From the NCBI RefSeq assembly GCF_004359215.1, contig NC_090610.1:13745419-13809418 (forward strand): a DNA stretch of 64,000 nt, in the 5' to 3' direction. This stretch comes from Bremia lactucae (Eukaryota > Oomycota > Peronosporomycetes > Peronosporales > Peronosporaceae). A program made the position numbers and the translations under genes. A model generated the notes under the pieces. It saw only the letters and a program-made list of their open reading frames with translations. It made no database searches and had not been told where the DNA came from. Positions 20,376-30,747 of the stretch are shown here, piece after piece; position 1 is the first letter of the stretch, and each line of letters opens with the position of its first letter.

Positions 20376-21235
20376 ACGTAGTATGCCACCGTCTATTTTC
20401 CACCTGATCGATACGTAGGTCATGAAATTGAATTGGTTACTGGAACAAAATACTGTGCTATACAATAGTGGCCTTTACCAAAGGAACAGTGTGACATCAT
20501 GACGTCATTGGCTATTGCTTCCGCTAAACATGGGACTGAAAGGGTACGCGAGTGTAAATCGCCTCAACTGACGCCGACACTTTGTGTCATAAAGTCAAAT
20601 AGAAAATGGCGCATTGCGCATACTCATAATAAGCCTAGGAATGGGTTTCTGTGTTATAACAATACCAGCAAACACACCTATTCCTCTGAAGGATGTTATT
20701 CAGGTCAATATGGCCGGGTGCACGATGTACAGCGCGCTAGACTTACAATGATGAAAATCAGCTGCTCATGTGAGCTAGTAACATCCCGCTTACAGCGGTT
20801 TCCACCAGAAGCGGTATGCTGTGGTAGCGGCAGGTAATGCCCCAAGGGCTTTCCAATGCCTTGGCTACTTTAAATCGTCAAGTGGCGTTACTATTTTGCC
20901 ATCAACAAGGTTATGCACAGACTTGTTTTGATGACCTTTTTGTTCATAGTTGTGCGAAGAAGGGTCGGTCGGAAGTGGGAAACCACATAGACCATAACTC
21001 GAGTGCATGCGCACATATAATTGTATGCGAACGTATCTAAATACATCTTCGGTACAGAAGCAATCCCTTTTTAGGGTTCTTCATTGGGATGTAAGGCCTT
21101 AGAGCAGACCTTGCCAAAGTAAAGCCATATTTGATTGGCCGTTTCCTAAAAACCAAATAGAGTCGCGTAAGTGGCTGCGCCTAGCCAAATACTTTCACAA
21201 ATAAAGTCAACATATCGCTGATATAGCTCTGCTAT
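20376..21235 (+). pseudogene. Reverse transcriptase of gypsy A copy 3
   Basis: CVIKSNRKWRIAHTHNK (about 20584), MPQGLSNALATLNRQ (20837) and CFDDLFVHSCAKKGRS (about 20917) are RT blocks in order. The catalytic FDD is kept although frames change at least three times. The thumb block follows in decayed form to about 21190. Confidence 0.75.
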
Positions 21236-21660
21236 TAATCAATATATTTTAAGGGATAATGGCTGGTGCTGAAGTAGCACATAGAATGATGCTTCTAGAT
21301 CAGTAAAGGATAGCCTCATCTACGCTTCGATTTTGGCTCTGCTAAAACCCTCATCAACCTTTTAGATGATGAGAACGCGTCCTTACGGTCGAGTCTAGGC
21401 TGCTTAAAGCTGCCGAATAGGACTACCTTTTTGAAACAAGGTGCTTCTTACTTACTAGTCTACCTTTTTAGCTCCAAGCCTTTTATAATCTACTCAGACC
21501 AGGCGTATTTACGCACTACGACGATTTCGCCCCACTTCTCACAGAGAATGGCTCGATGGCTTTCATTCTTTGCCAAATATGACTTCGGGGTGAAGAGTAA
21601 GCCTGGAAAGTAAAATACTTTGGCTGACGAGTATCACGCAGACCAGAGCACAAGCTCGCT
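21236..21660 (+). pseudogene. RNase H remnant of gypsy A copy 3
   Basis: SKPFIIYSDQAYLRTTTISP and QRMARWLSFFAKYDFGVKSK (21470-21605) mark the C-terminal half. The first half is shortened, with the VVCDASDFAIG block missing. Confidence 0.65.
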
Positions 21661-23130
21661 CATATGTGTAGCTTTACCACGAGCTCTTGGGACATTATTC
21701 TGTCGGCACGATTAAGTCCGGGTTTACATCGATATTCAAAAGAGAATAATTTTTGTGCTATTTGATAAGTGCAGCGCCTCCGCTCATCGTAATGCTTCAA
21801 GATGAGAGATAAAAGTATTGAATCCTATACAAGGCAGATGGTACTGTTTTAAGCAGACGTATTGGTCGAGAAAGCTCTACGGTTAGTGAGCACCTACGTT
21901 CGATGTGGACCCTTCTAACGGGTGAAACCTTCGGCACATGCAACTGCACCGCTTGCCACCTATTCGGTGATGGGAATCCATTAGTATGGATTTTGTGTGA
22001 GGACTACAGAAATATTCGGGTTACAGCACGGGCATCGTGGTCTTTGTTGACTGATTGAGCAACATGGCTCACTTTGCAGCTGTGCCAGATATTATTGATG
22101 TCAGATGTTCAGCCGAGCTGCTCATTGATCCGTGTTTCTGCAGCACGGTTTTTCAGTGGCAATTATTTCTTATACGGGTACGTTCTGGAAGTCGATCTTC
22201 CAAGTGATAAGCACCAGATTAAATATGTCCCCAGCGGATCATTCGCTGACCGATTTTTAGACTAAGCGTGTCAATCACGTCATTGAAGTCGTTATTGTGC
22301 AGTGTGTGCGCTAAAATACCAAAGCGCTGAAGCACAATGCTTCCGGTTGTTGATAATGCTTGAACAACGCTGCGCATGCCTCTACAGGCTACACATCGTT
22401 CTATGTGAACGGGCTCACCTACACACACTTTTCGTTAACGCTTTCACTACATATTACAGGGCCTTCTGGGGGAGAATAGGCGATCAGCTCGCTTGAAAGC
22501 TGAAGCTGTATTGATTCTGACACAGTCGATGACCAGGTCTTACTGAACGCTAAGAACCTACCTGCCTGCGGTCTTCAAGACCAAAGTGCGGCGTCGCTTT
22601 ATTGGGATTTATGGTCGCTGCGAAGAACGGCCTAGCGTATACGCTAGACCTTCCGCAAAAGCTGCATACACACCCAGTGCTCTACGTTAGCATGCTTAAA
22701 CTGTGTCATGATCCCTCTATGTAGAGCTGAAGGCGCTTGCCTCGATATGAGCGACTGTTTTGTAAATTCCAGCTGACCCTCTATACTATGTTGTTGAAGC
22801 TTCAACGTCATAGCCGTTTTAGACCGCGTCAAGGATGCTGTCAGTTTGAGCAAGAAGTTCAACCTCGTGCTTTAAAGCAACAAAAAAATATGTCATCGAT
22901 ATTTTGGCCCTGCAGTGCTTTACTCGACGAACAAGATAACGATTAGTTCCATGTGGAGAGACTTCTGAAGTGACTTTGTCGCAAGGGTCAATACTAGTAT
23001 ATCATGGAGGTGCTTGTTTTTTTTTATTTTGAAAATTCCTAAAGTTGAGGTTCTCCTTCCGCAAGATTGTTCTTCCGCCTTTGACGTTTTTGAGAGCCAT
23101 GCTCGAGGTCAACTAGCGGCGAACGACCCT
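21661..23130 (+). pseudogene. Integrase and chromodomain remnants of gypsy A copy 3
   Basis: GIVVFVD then TGA and LSNMAHFAAVPDIIDV (about 22030-22100) mark the first catalytic Asp. IGIYGRCEERPSV-like and LPQKLHTHPVLYVSMLK blocks mark the C-terminal domain (about 22600-22700). SAFDVFESHARGQLAANDP near 23070 is the end of the chromodomain. It has the most stops of the three copies. Confidence 0.6.
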
Positions 23131-23830
23131 TCTCATTAATGGAGGTAAAAGAGATAGTTCCTCGACCTTAGTGTAACTTGTATCCGCGGCTGCATTTACA
23201 ACTAAGCACAAGTGTACTACCTATAGCTACGTATATTGGTTTTCTTGGTCGATACCCCGCGTTCAATTGGCCTTTGACTTTTTAAAATCAAAGCGAAGCT
23301 CTTGTTCGAAACGAATTTCGGCCGTCTCGGCCGAGTTTCTAAGAGATCAAATACTTCGAAGGCGGCGGGTCTATGGACACATCGATGAAACGATACTTAC
23401 TTTTGATATTCCGACTCGTTTGGATGTAAAACGATCAGAATTTTCTCCATTGACGACACAGAGACGTCACATGCTCGATTACGTAGACGTGTCACGTTGA
23501 CGTGGCGTCGAAGTAAGCTAATGCACGCGGAGGGCCGCCTATGATCTTGATATCCACGTAAGCAAAGTCTGACCCGGAATATCTCCGGGGCGCTCTTCTC
23601 CACCAAGTGGTGTGAATCGATATTCACTCTAACCATTTGCTTTCGCAATTTTTTTTTCAACGACGAGCTTGCTCTTTGTTAAGGATTGCAGGCTCTTCCT
23701 CTTCGTCGAGCGTTACGACTGTAGCGTTGCCGTAACTACTTTAATCCGTTCGGCATACTCAAAGGATAAACAGACTTGGGACTTTTTCGTACCTGATCGA
23801 AGACCAAGGCTCGCCCTCTTATCATGAATA
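23050..23830 (-). pseudogene. Antisense ORF of gypsy A copy 3
   Basis: The reverse strand reads VNVTRLRNRACDVSVSSMEK and LIVLHPNESEYQK, aligning with YLTRLRDQARGASVTSMRD and IVLFPNETRSENE of copy 1. A KLRFDF/LKSKGQL-like part lies near 23260-23300. The acidic N-terminus is barely traceable. Confidence 0.55.
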
Positions 23831-24106
23831 TTAAGACAAATGTTATTAAAGAGGGAAAATATATCTTTTTCGATCAAGACGTGGAATGGCAATGGCCTCG
23901 GCCTTGCTCTAAACAGAGCACAGCGAGTTTACCTGGCCATTTCCAACCTCGGTGGTAGAGCCAGAGAGTGAGCTCTCACATGTGACACGTCTCTAGACGT
24001 CGCATGTTCAACATAGTCAATAAATATTCTCACATAGAGTGTTTCTATCCTAGGCTTAGATTGACACCAAATACTACCAGATTTAGCAGAGCAACATCGC
24101 TCGTTA
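23831..24106. other. No gene seen
   Basis: Sequence between the antisense ORF and a reverse LTR fragment. It probably belongs to the decayed element 3' end. Nothing recognised. Confidence 0.3.
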
Positions 24107-24240
24107 TGTCAGGGAAAGTCTTACCAACTCAAAAAGTCACTTAGTTCTAAAGAACTAATTAATGTAAAATCTCAATAGTCGTACAAACTCGGAGAGCTTA
24201 ATATATTCTTACTAAAGGGACTCAGTGGTTCGTAGAACCG
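24107..24240 (-). repeat. Gypsy A LTR fragment, reverse
   Basis: CACTTAGTTCTAAAGAACTAAT, TCGTACAAACTCGG and GTTCGTAGAACC follow the order of 39590-39690. It is cut at 24240, where LINE sequence starts. Confidence 0.5.
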
Positions 24241-24244
24241 AATA

Positions 24245-26197
24245 CTGGCGCGGCTCTGGAGCCTAGCTCAATCTGACCAAGTTCGTTCTTCTTGCACTCA
24301 ACCGAAGCAAGACCTGCCCAGCGTATCCAGGCGTCCAAGTGCTTGGTCAGTCGGAGACAGTCAAGTATCTCGGTATTCGGTTCAGTAAACGTCACGAGGA
24401 CAAAACTCTTCATGAATGGCTTGACCAGTATTCTTATGAAGGTATCCAATTGTGATATCGACGCGCACGCACACTTCGTGGTCGGCTTTAAGTCGCACAA
24501 ACGATGGTGCTCTCCCGATTGTGGCACTATACACAACATGTCTCCAGGTGGCAGTCGATACTAAACCGCTTTGTGCTGAGTCGGAAACAGGAACGAGATG
24601 CGTCGCATATTCAGCTAATTCCGGCTAACTTCCTTTTCCAGAGACGAAGTGACGGTGGTCTAGGGGTGCTTGGCGGCACACCTTAAACGCCAGCGTCTCC
24701 AGCTGCTTCTACAATTTATTAGTGCTGCCCGTGAAGAAGAGACGCTGAACTGGACGACAGCGAGTTGCTGAAGCTGGTTCTTCCTCACACGGGCAACAGC
24801 TCCGCCCTCGACTTTTTATCAATTTCTCCGCTCCGTCACGGTGACCTGATCAAGTGGAGATTAACTTCATCCTGGTGGAAAACGACATGGATGTGGTGGT
24901 ATAAGATACGCTGGGAAGTCACGTGGCAAGATCTGCCTATGGAGTTGCGCGCATGGTATGGTCTTCGGCAGCCAATCTATTTTCACTCAGACGCTGAACT
25001 TCACTATGTGCAGACTCCAAGAACCAACACCGTTGCAGCACATCATCGCTGTATCGGGATGGTGGTCAAACCGCAACGGAGTTTCAGACTGCATGTGTCG
25101 AGAATATTTGGAGTGCGGTCATTAGTCGACTTCATGCGCGAAGGGAATACTTGGCCTTCCCAGCAAGTCTTCGTCCAGCGTTATATTGATTTCCCACTCA
25201 CGTCTGAGACGCCTGGCCGCCAGACACAATGGCTGAGAGTGCTATACAAGGAGACCACACAGATTGTCGAGAAGCTCAGCGCGAGAGAGCTCATTCCGCA
25301 GTCGTCGTGCCGCCCGCGAGGAATTCTTCCCCACGTGCGCTTCAACACTGGCACGAAGGGGTATTTGGTCCCTGCAATTCCGCGGTCAGCGCTGCTATTT
25401 GTGTTTTGGCAGCCACAAACACCGACGAAACCACACCCGATGACCTTGCACGCCCAGTGTGCTGATGCAAAGCAGATCAAGTCGTATGTCAATTACGGCA
25501 AGCATCTGCGAAAGATTCTGTTGTCTGTATTTGAAGACTTGCAGTTCCGCCTCGCGTTCCGACTTCTTCCAGCACGCTCGCGATTTTGGTTGCTGAAAGG
25601 GTATATCCTACGCATTCGCATCTGCGTTCGTCCGGCTGTGACGCGATCTAAGCAACACTTATTCTTTGACTGTGCAGTTGCCGCAGAGTTCTGGGAGCAT
25701 GTTACTCGGTTGGTGACTCCTTTTTTTAGTCGCGTGTGACTTGGCTGAATATTGTGATGGCGACGACACCAAGAGTTCGAGAAGAGTGGAGAGACAGCAT
25801 GGCAGTGCTTTAAGACGTCTGGCGCACGCTTCGAGCGGTAACGCTCCACTTTCTCTAGGACGACCGCAACAGGTGTCTCTTCGATGGACGGCAGCCGACG
25901 CCAGCACTTCCGGCTTTAGCGGTTATTTTCTCGACAGCTTGTGCCCACTTCCGGCACAGCCTTCGACTTCGCTAAGAACCTGAACAGCAGACGACACAAG
26001 CCGACATTATCGTCAAGATGATGCACCATCACCAAGTCTTCCACGACTACGGGATTTACGTACGTAAATTCCCGATGGCAGTACGCATGCTTTCCCAGGA
26101 GGGCTTGTGCTCCTTTTATTCATTGACAAGCAGCTGCCTCTGCTTCTACAGAACCCACTTTTCTTGATACGAGGAGGACCCAGTCCCCTCAACCTGC
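24245..26197 (+). pseudogene. LINE (non-LTR retrotransposon) ORF2, 3' part
   Basis: TVKYLGIRFSKRHEDKTLHE (about 24355) is the end of the RT thumb of LINE elements. After a frame change a 324-residue open frame (24765-25739) carries the RT-linked C-terminal domain: LDFLSISPLRHGDLIKWRL, then FRLAFRLLPARSRF and the zinc finger ICVRP..RSKQHLFFDC. Compared with the LINE at 46949 (CVRDDCE) the second Cys is lost. The C-terminus continues in another frame (HVTRLVTPFFSR, then DVWRTLRAVTLHFLW) to about 26100. The RT catalytic core and ORF1 are missing. The 3' end meets the tRNA/U6 array at 26198. Confidence 0.75.
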
Positions 26198-26337
26198 TTC
26201 ATAAAGTCCTTAATGTTCGCTTTGCAGGTCTGTTAGGAATCGAAAGGAGCGTGCGTCCGCGTTGGTATACAGCTGGAATGCTGCCTGGGGTACGGCCTCA
26301 TCCTACGAAAGTAGTTATGGATGAGTTGTCAAAGAAT

Positions 26338-26348
26338 CATATATATAG
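26338..26348 (+). promoter_or_regulatory. TATA element of U6 copy 1
   Basis: CATATATATAGG lies about 25-30 bp upstream of the U6 start, the normal place for the TATA box of Pol III-transcribed U6 genes. It is kept before every copy: 27765-27775, 29485-29495, 30907-30917, 61090-61100 and 62812-62822. Confidence 0.6.
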
Positions 26349-26369
26349 GCGGAAAATAGAAATAGGGTA

Positions 26370-26394
26370 GGAACCACTTCGGTGGTCATCCGTA

Positions 26395-26425
<31 letters not shown>

Positions 26426-26474
26426 GGCCCCTGCGCAAGGATGACACGCATAAATCGAGAAGTATCGCACTTTT
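26370..26474 (+). ncRNA. U6 spliceosomal snRNA, copy 1
   Basis: 5' hairpin ACCAC-TTCG-GTGGT, then the near-universal U6 core ATTGGAACGATACAGAGAAG (with ACAGAGA, the 5' splice-site partner), TTAGCATGGCCCCTGCGCAA (AGC triad and U4-pairing region) and GGATGACACGC. A T4 run ends it. U6 is the catalytic RNA of the spliceosome. Length is about 105 nt, as in other eukaryotes. Confidence 0.95.
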
Positions 26475-26617
26475 CATTTCACGCCTGTAATTGGGCGACT
26501 AGTCTGATGAAACGGTCGCACAGCGAGGAAACTCGCGAGGAGACGTCAGCGATGATGCTTTATCTTGTACAGCTCTCCTGTGGAGGAGTGATAGAGGTAC
26601 TGGCAAAACTCTTGACT

Positions 26618-26689
26618 TGAGGGAAGAGGGGATCGAACCCCCGACCGCTGGGTCTGGAATCCAGCGCTCTACCACTGAGCTATTCCCCC
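26618..26689 (-). tRNA. tRNA-Trp(CCA), copy 1
   Basis: The reverse strand folds as GGGGGAA/TTCCCTC acceptor, GCTC/GAGC D stem, loop TTCCAGA (anticodon CCA) and T arm GGGGG-TTCGATC-CCCTC. A and B boxes are intact (TAGCTCAGTGG, GGTTCGATCCC). The bottom pair of the anticodon stem is A-C. If the stem is shifted the loop becomes nine bases, so the isotype is slightly open. Confidence 0.75.
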
Positions 26690-26861
26690 GCCCTGACTTG
26701 AAAGAAAGTCATACTTATAAAATCATCGGATTTGCGATCGCTCTTATTGAATTCGGCTACCTGAGGTAGCTCTTGTGGAGAGTATTACTCTGTGTTGTGG
26801 CTGTCCCTAAACCATGTTTCTATGTTGTCAATATAGTTTAGCAACCCCGATTTTAACTTGT

Positions 26862-26933
26862 GCCCCTATAGCTCAGTGGTAGAGCACTCGCTTCGTAAGC
26901 GAAAGGTCGGTGGTTCAATCCCGCCTGGGGGCT
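26862..26933 (+). tRNA. tRNA-Thr(CGT), copy 1
   Basis: GCCCCTA/TGGGGGC acceptor, GCTC/GAGC D stem, anticodon loop TTCGTAA (CGT), T arm GGTGG-TTCAATC-CCGCC, then a T run after the discriminator. A and B boxes are sound. Confidence 0.85.
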
Positions 26934-27520
26934 GCTTTTGACTTTTGCTTCAATACTGGTCAATTTTTGATTGGAGGGTCCTATACTCACTCTTTTTGAA
27001 TTATGCTTACTATCATCAATACGAGATAATTGTACGTTCATTACGCCACGCTCTTGTTGCATCGGACAATACGATGCTGTACTTTCGTTGGGGCTGGCTA
27101 CATTTTTATGTCGATGTCATCTTGACAACACACGCAAGATGATGTATGTACATAGTACCGCGCACAGTCACGATGCGTATCGTTAAATTCTCGAAGTACC
27201 AAACACCCGCCGCAGAATATTCATCTAGCTCGCGTCATTTATTGCGCTATTTGTTCATCCTTATTATCCTTCGCTGCTTTTGTACAAGGGTACCATGCGA
27301 TCAGAGTTTACAAGACCAATAAGTTTGCGTGCATCAAATGCGCTTGTAAAGGCGTGAATTCGCTATAGCCGGTGGAACAACGTACGTTTATGTCGATTTG
27401 GCTTTGCGAGATAGGCAAATGCAAGCAAGAGAAAAATATATTGCCTCGTATGCTCGCATGCTTCATTTGGTCTGGTTTATAGTATTTGTTGAAGCTTGCT
27501 GTTGAAAAAGATTGGTCAAA

Positions 27521-27601
27521 GACAGCTTGGCCGAGTGGTTAAGGCGTTAGCCTGCTAAGTTAATGGGGTAACCCGCGTGAGTTCGAATCTCACAGCTGTC
27601 G
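27521..27601 (+). tRNA. tRNA-Ser(GCT), copy 1
   Basis: GACAGCT/AGCTGTC acceptor (seven pairs), stem TTAGC/GTTAA around loop CTGCTAA (GCT), long variable arm TGGGGTAACCCGC typical of Ser, T arm GTGAG-TTCGAAT-CTCAC, G discriminator (the Ser identity base), then TTTT. Confidence 0.92.
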
Positions 27602-27794
27602 TTTTCTGTTGTGATATGCCGCTTCATAAAGTCCTTAATGTTCGCTTTGCGGGGCTGTTAGGAATCGAAAGGAGCGTGCGTCCGCGTTAATATACAGCTG
27701 GAATGCTGCCTGGGGTACGGCCTCATCCTACGAAAGTAGTTATGGAAGAGTTGTCAAAGAATCATATATATAGGCGGAAAATAGAAATAGGGTA

Positions 27795-27819
27795 GGAACC
27801 ACTTCGGTGGTCATCCGTA

Positions 27820-27850
<31 letters not shown>

Positions 27851-27899
27851 GGCCCCTGCGCAAGGATGACACGCATAAATCGAGAAGTATCGCACTTTT
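27795..27899 (+). ncRNA. U6 snRNA, copy 2
   Basis: Same 105-nt sequence as copy 1, preceded by the same TATA element; 1425 bp downstream of copy 1. Confidence 0.95.
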
Positions 27900-28042
27900 C
27901 ATTTCACGCCTGTAATTGGGCGACTAGTCTGATGAAACGGTCGCACAGCGAGGAAACTCGCGAGGAGACGACGGCGTTGATGCTTTATCTTGCACAGTTC
28001 TCCTCTGGAAAAGTAATAGAAGTACTGGGAAAACTTTTGACT

Positions 28043-28114
28043 TGAGGGGAGAGGGTATCCTACCCCCGACCGCTGGGTCCGGAATCCAGCGCTCTACTAC
28101 TGAGCTATTTTCCC
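28043..28114 (-). pseudogene. tRNA-Trp pseudogene (anticodon now CCG)
   Basis: Same position in the unit, but the anticodon loop is TTCCGGA (CCG), the T loop is TAGGATA in place of TTCGATC (B box destroyed), and the acceptor has GGGAAAA against TCCCCTC. Poor Pol III promoter and weakened stem. Confidence 0.75.
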
Positions 28115-28282
28115 GCCCTGACTTGAAAGAAAGTAATAGTTATAAATTATCGGGTTTGCGATCGCTCCTGATGAATTCGTCGACCTGAGGTAGCTCTTGT
28201 GGAGAGTATTTCCCCTGTGTTGTGGCTGTCCCTAGACCGTATATCTATGTTCTGTTTGTAATTTAGCAAACTTTTTTTATAT

Positions 28283-28307
28283 GCCCCTATAGCTCAGTTG
28301 AAAGACG
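28283..28307 (+). pseudogene. tRNA-Thr 5' stub
   Basis: GCCCCTATAGCTCAGTTGAA is the acceptor and D arm of tRNA-Thr, then unrelated sequence. It opens the 296-bp insert of the long unit. Confidence 0.7.
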
Positions 28308-28436
28308 GTCGTATATTTATCGTTCACACAACCTATGCCTACTCGGCTTTAGCAAAAATACTCTACAACTCATCCGTTTCAATCGGATTTTCTTTCAGTC
28401 TTTAATTCTGTTTTTATCTAGCCCTGGAGCTTATCT

Positions 28437-28572
28437 GTGCTTTACGATACCCGGGATCTCAGAGGTATCGGAAAGTCTACTGCATTTGCTGCTTTGATTG
28501 GCGTCGGGTTTGAATCCGTGACCTTTAAGTCGACATGTCGGTAATTGACCACTGCTTCAGGGTGGTAACCCT
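28437..28572. repeat. Insert of the long unit: P-loop scrap and tRNA-like scrap
   Basis: The forward frame gives YDTRDLRGIGKSTAFAAL, a degraded form of the 53637 reading TRGSSGIGKSAAF. On the reverse strand at about 28512-28572 there is a tRNA-like piece with GCAGTGGTCAATTACC and GGATTCAAACCC. Neither is functional as it stands. Confidence 0.4.
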
Positions 28573-28644
28573 GTCCCTATAGGTCAGTGATAGAGCACTC
28601 GCTTCGTAAGCGAAAGGTCGGTGGTTCAATCGCGCCTGGAGGCT
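28573..28644 (+). tRNA. tRNA-Thr(CGT), diverged copy
   Basis: Anticodon arm unchanged (TTCGTAA), but changes in the acceptor (GTCCCTA with TGGAGGC, one mismatch), D stem (GGTC/GAGC) and T stem (GCGCC). It may be a pseudogene. Confidence 0.5.
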
Positions 28645-29241
28645 GTTCTTGACTTTCGAGCATCAATGCTTCAATACTGGTCAATTTTTGATTGGAGGGT
28701 CCTATACTCACTCTTTTTGAATTATGCTTACTATCATCAATACGAGATAATTGTACGTTCATTACGCCACGCTCTTGTTGCATCGGACAATACGATGCTG
28801 TACTTTCGTTGGGGCTGGCTACATTTTTATGTCGATGTCATCTTGACAACACACGCAAGATGATGTATGTACATAGTACCGCGCACAGTCACGATGCGTA
28901 TCGTTAAATTCTCGAAGTACCAAACACCCGCCGCAGAATATTCATCTAGCTCGCGTCATTTATTGCGCTATTCGTTCATCCTTATTATCCTTCGCTGCTT
29001 TTGTACAAGGGTACCATGCGATCAGAGTTTACAAGACCAATAAGTTTGCGTGCATCAAATGCGCTTGTAAAGGCGTGAATTCGCTATAGCCGGTGGAACA
29101 ACGTACGTTTATGTCGATTTGGCTTTGCGAGATAGGCAAATGCAAGCAAGAGAAAAATATATTGCCTCGTATGCTCGCATGCTTCATTTGGTCTGGTTTA
29201 TAGTATTTGTTGAAGCTTGCTGTTGAAAAAGATTGGTCAAA

Positions 29242-29322
29242 GACAGCTTGGCCGAGTGGTTAAGGCGTTAGCCTGCTAAGTTAATGGGGTAACCCGCGTG
29301 AGTTCGAATCTCACAGCTGTCG
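29242..29322 (+). tRNA. tRNA-Ser(GCT), copy 2
   Basis: Identical in all stems and the anticodon to the copy at 27521, 1721 bp downstream, and followed by TTTT. Confidence 0.92.
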
Positions 29323-29515
29323 TTTTCTGTTGTGATATGCCGCTTCATAAAGTCCTTAATGTTCGCTTTGCGGGTCTGTTAGGAATCGAAAGGAGCGTGC
29401 CTCCGCCTTGGTATACAGCTGGAATGCTGCCTGGAATACGGCCTCATCCTAAGAAAATAGTTATGGATGAGTCGTCAAAGAATCATATATATAGGCGGAC
29501 AATAGAAATAGGGTA

Positions 29516-29540
29516 GGAACCACTTCGGTGGTCATCCGTA

Positions 29541-29571
<31 letters not shown>

Positions 29572-29620
29572 GGCCCCTGCGCAAGGATGACACGCATAAA
29601 TCGAGAAGTATCGCACTTTT
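29516..29620 (+). ncRNA. U6 snRNA, copy 3
   Basis: Same 105-nt U6 sequence with TATA upstream. The spacer has one change (GGCGGACAATAG). Confidence 0.95.
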
Positions 29621-29763
29621 CATTTCACGCCTGTAATTGGGCGACTAGTCTGATGAAACGGTCGCACAGCGAGGAAACTCGCGAGGAGACGTCAGCGATG
29701 ATGCTTTATCTTGTACAGCTCTCCTGTGGAGGAGTGATAGAGGTACTGGCAAAACTCTTGACT

Positions 29764-29835
29764 TGAGGGAAGAGGGGATCGAACCCCCGACCGCTGGGTC
29801 TGGAATCCAGCGCTCTACCACTGAGCTATTCCCCC
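29764..29835 (-). tRNA. tRNA-Trp(CCA), copy 3
   Basis: Same sequence as 26618-26689, with intact boxes and anticodon. Confidence 0.75.
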
Positions 29836-30007
29836 GCCCTGACTTGAAAGAAAGTCATACTTATAAAATCATAGGATTTGCGATCGCTCTTATTGAATTC
29901 GGCTACCTGAGGTAGCTCTTGTGGAGAGTATTACTCTGTGTTGTGGCTGTCCCTAAACCATGTTTCTATGTTGTCAATACAGTTTAGCAACCCCGATTTT
30001 AACTTGT

Positions 30008-30079
30008 GTCCCTATAGCTCAGTGGTAGAGCACTCGCTTCGTAAGCGAAAGGTCGGTGGTTCAATCCCGCCTGGGGGCT
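30008..30079 (+). tRNA. tRNA-Thr(CGT), copy 3
   Basis: As at 26862 but with C2 to T2, turning a C-G acceptor pair into T-G, still a stable fold. Confidence 0.82.
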
Positions 30080-30666
30080 GCTTTTGACTTTTGCTTCAAT
30101 ACTGGTCAATTTTTGATTGGAGGGTCCTATACTCACTCTTTTTGAATTATGCTTACTATCATCAATACGAGATAATTGTACGTTCATTACGCCACGCTCT
30201 TGTTGCATCGGACAATACGATGCTGTACTTTCGTTGGGGCTGGCTACATTTTTATGTCGATGTCATCTTGACAACACACGCAAGATGATGTATGTACATA
30301 GTACCGCGCACAGTCACGATGCGTATCGTTAAATTTTCGAAGTACCAAACACCCGCCGCAGAATATTCATCTAGCTCGCGTCATTTATTGCGCTATTCGT
30401 TCATCCTTATTATCCTTCGCTGCTTTTGTACAAGGGTACCATGCGATCAGAGTTTACAAGACCAATAAGTTTGCGTGCATCAAATGCGCTTGTAAAGGCG
30501 TGAATTCGCTATAGCCGGTGGAACAACGTACGTTTATGTCGATTTGGCTTTGCGAGATAGGCAAATGCAAGCAAGAGAAAAATATATTGCCTCGTATGCT
30601 CGCATGCTTCATTTGGTCTGGTTTATAGTATTTGTTGAAGCTTGCTGTTGTAAAAGATTGGTCAAA

Positions 30667-30747
30667 GACAGCTTGGCCGAGTGGTTAAGGCGTTAGCCTG
30701 CTAAGTTAATGGGGTAACCCGCGTGAGTTCGAATCTCACAGCTGTCG
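30667..30747 (+). tRNA. tRNA-Ser(GCT), copy 3
   Basis: Same as 27521 in all stems. The next unit stops before U6. Confidence 0.92.

Noticed and set aside
24765..25739. 324-residue frame as a cellular gene
   Set aside because: It contains the LINE RT-linked domain and zinc finger and has matching copies at 46949 and 51090.
26500..26560. Hammerhead-ribozyme-like words (CTGATGA then GAAAC and GTC)
   Set aside because: The flanking segments do not pair to form stems I and III; only a local GNRA hairpin is supported.
26934..27290. 65-80 residue open frames in the array spacer, repeated in each unit
   Set aside because: They are identical only because the DNA is a tandem repeat; they overlap each other and the tRNA genes, with no start context or domain.
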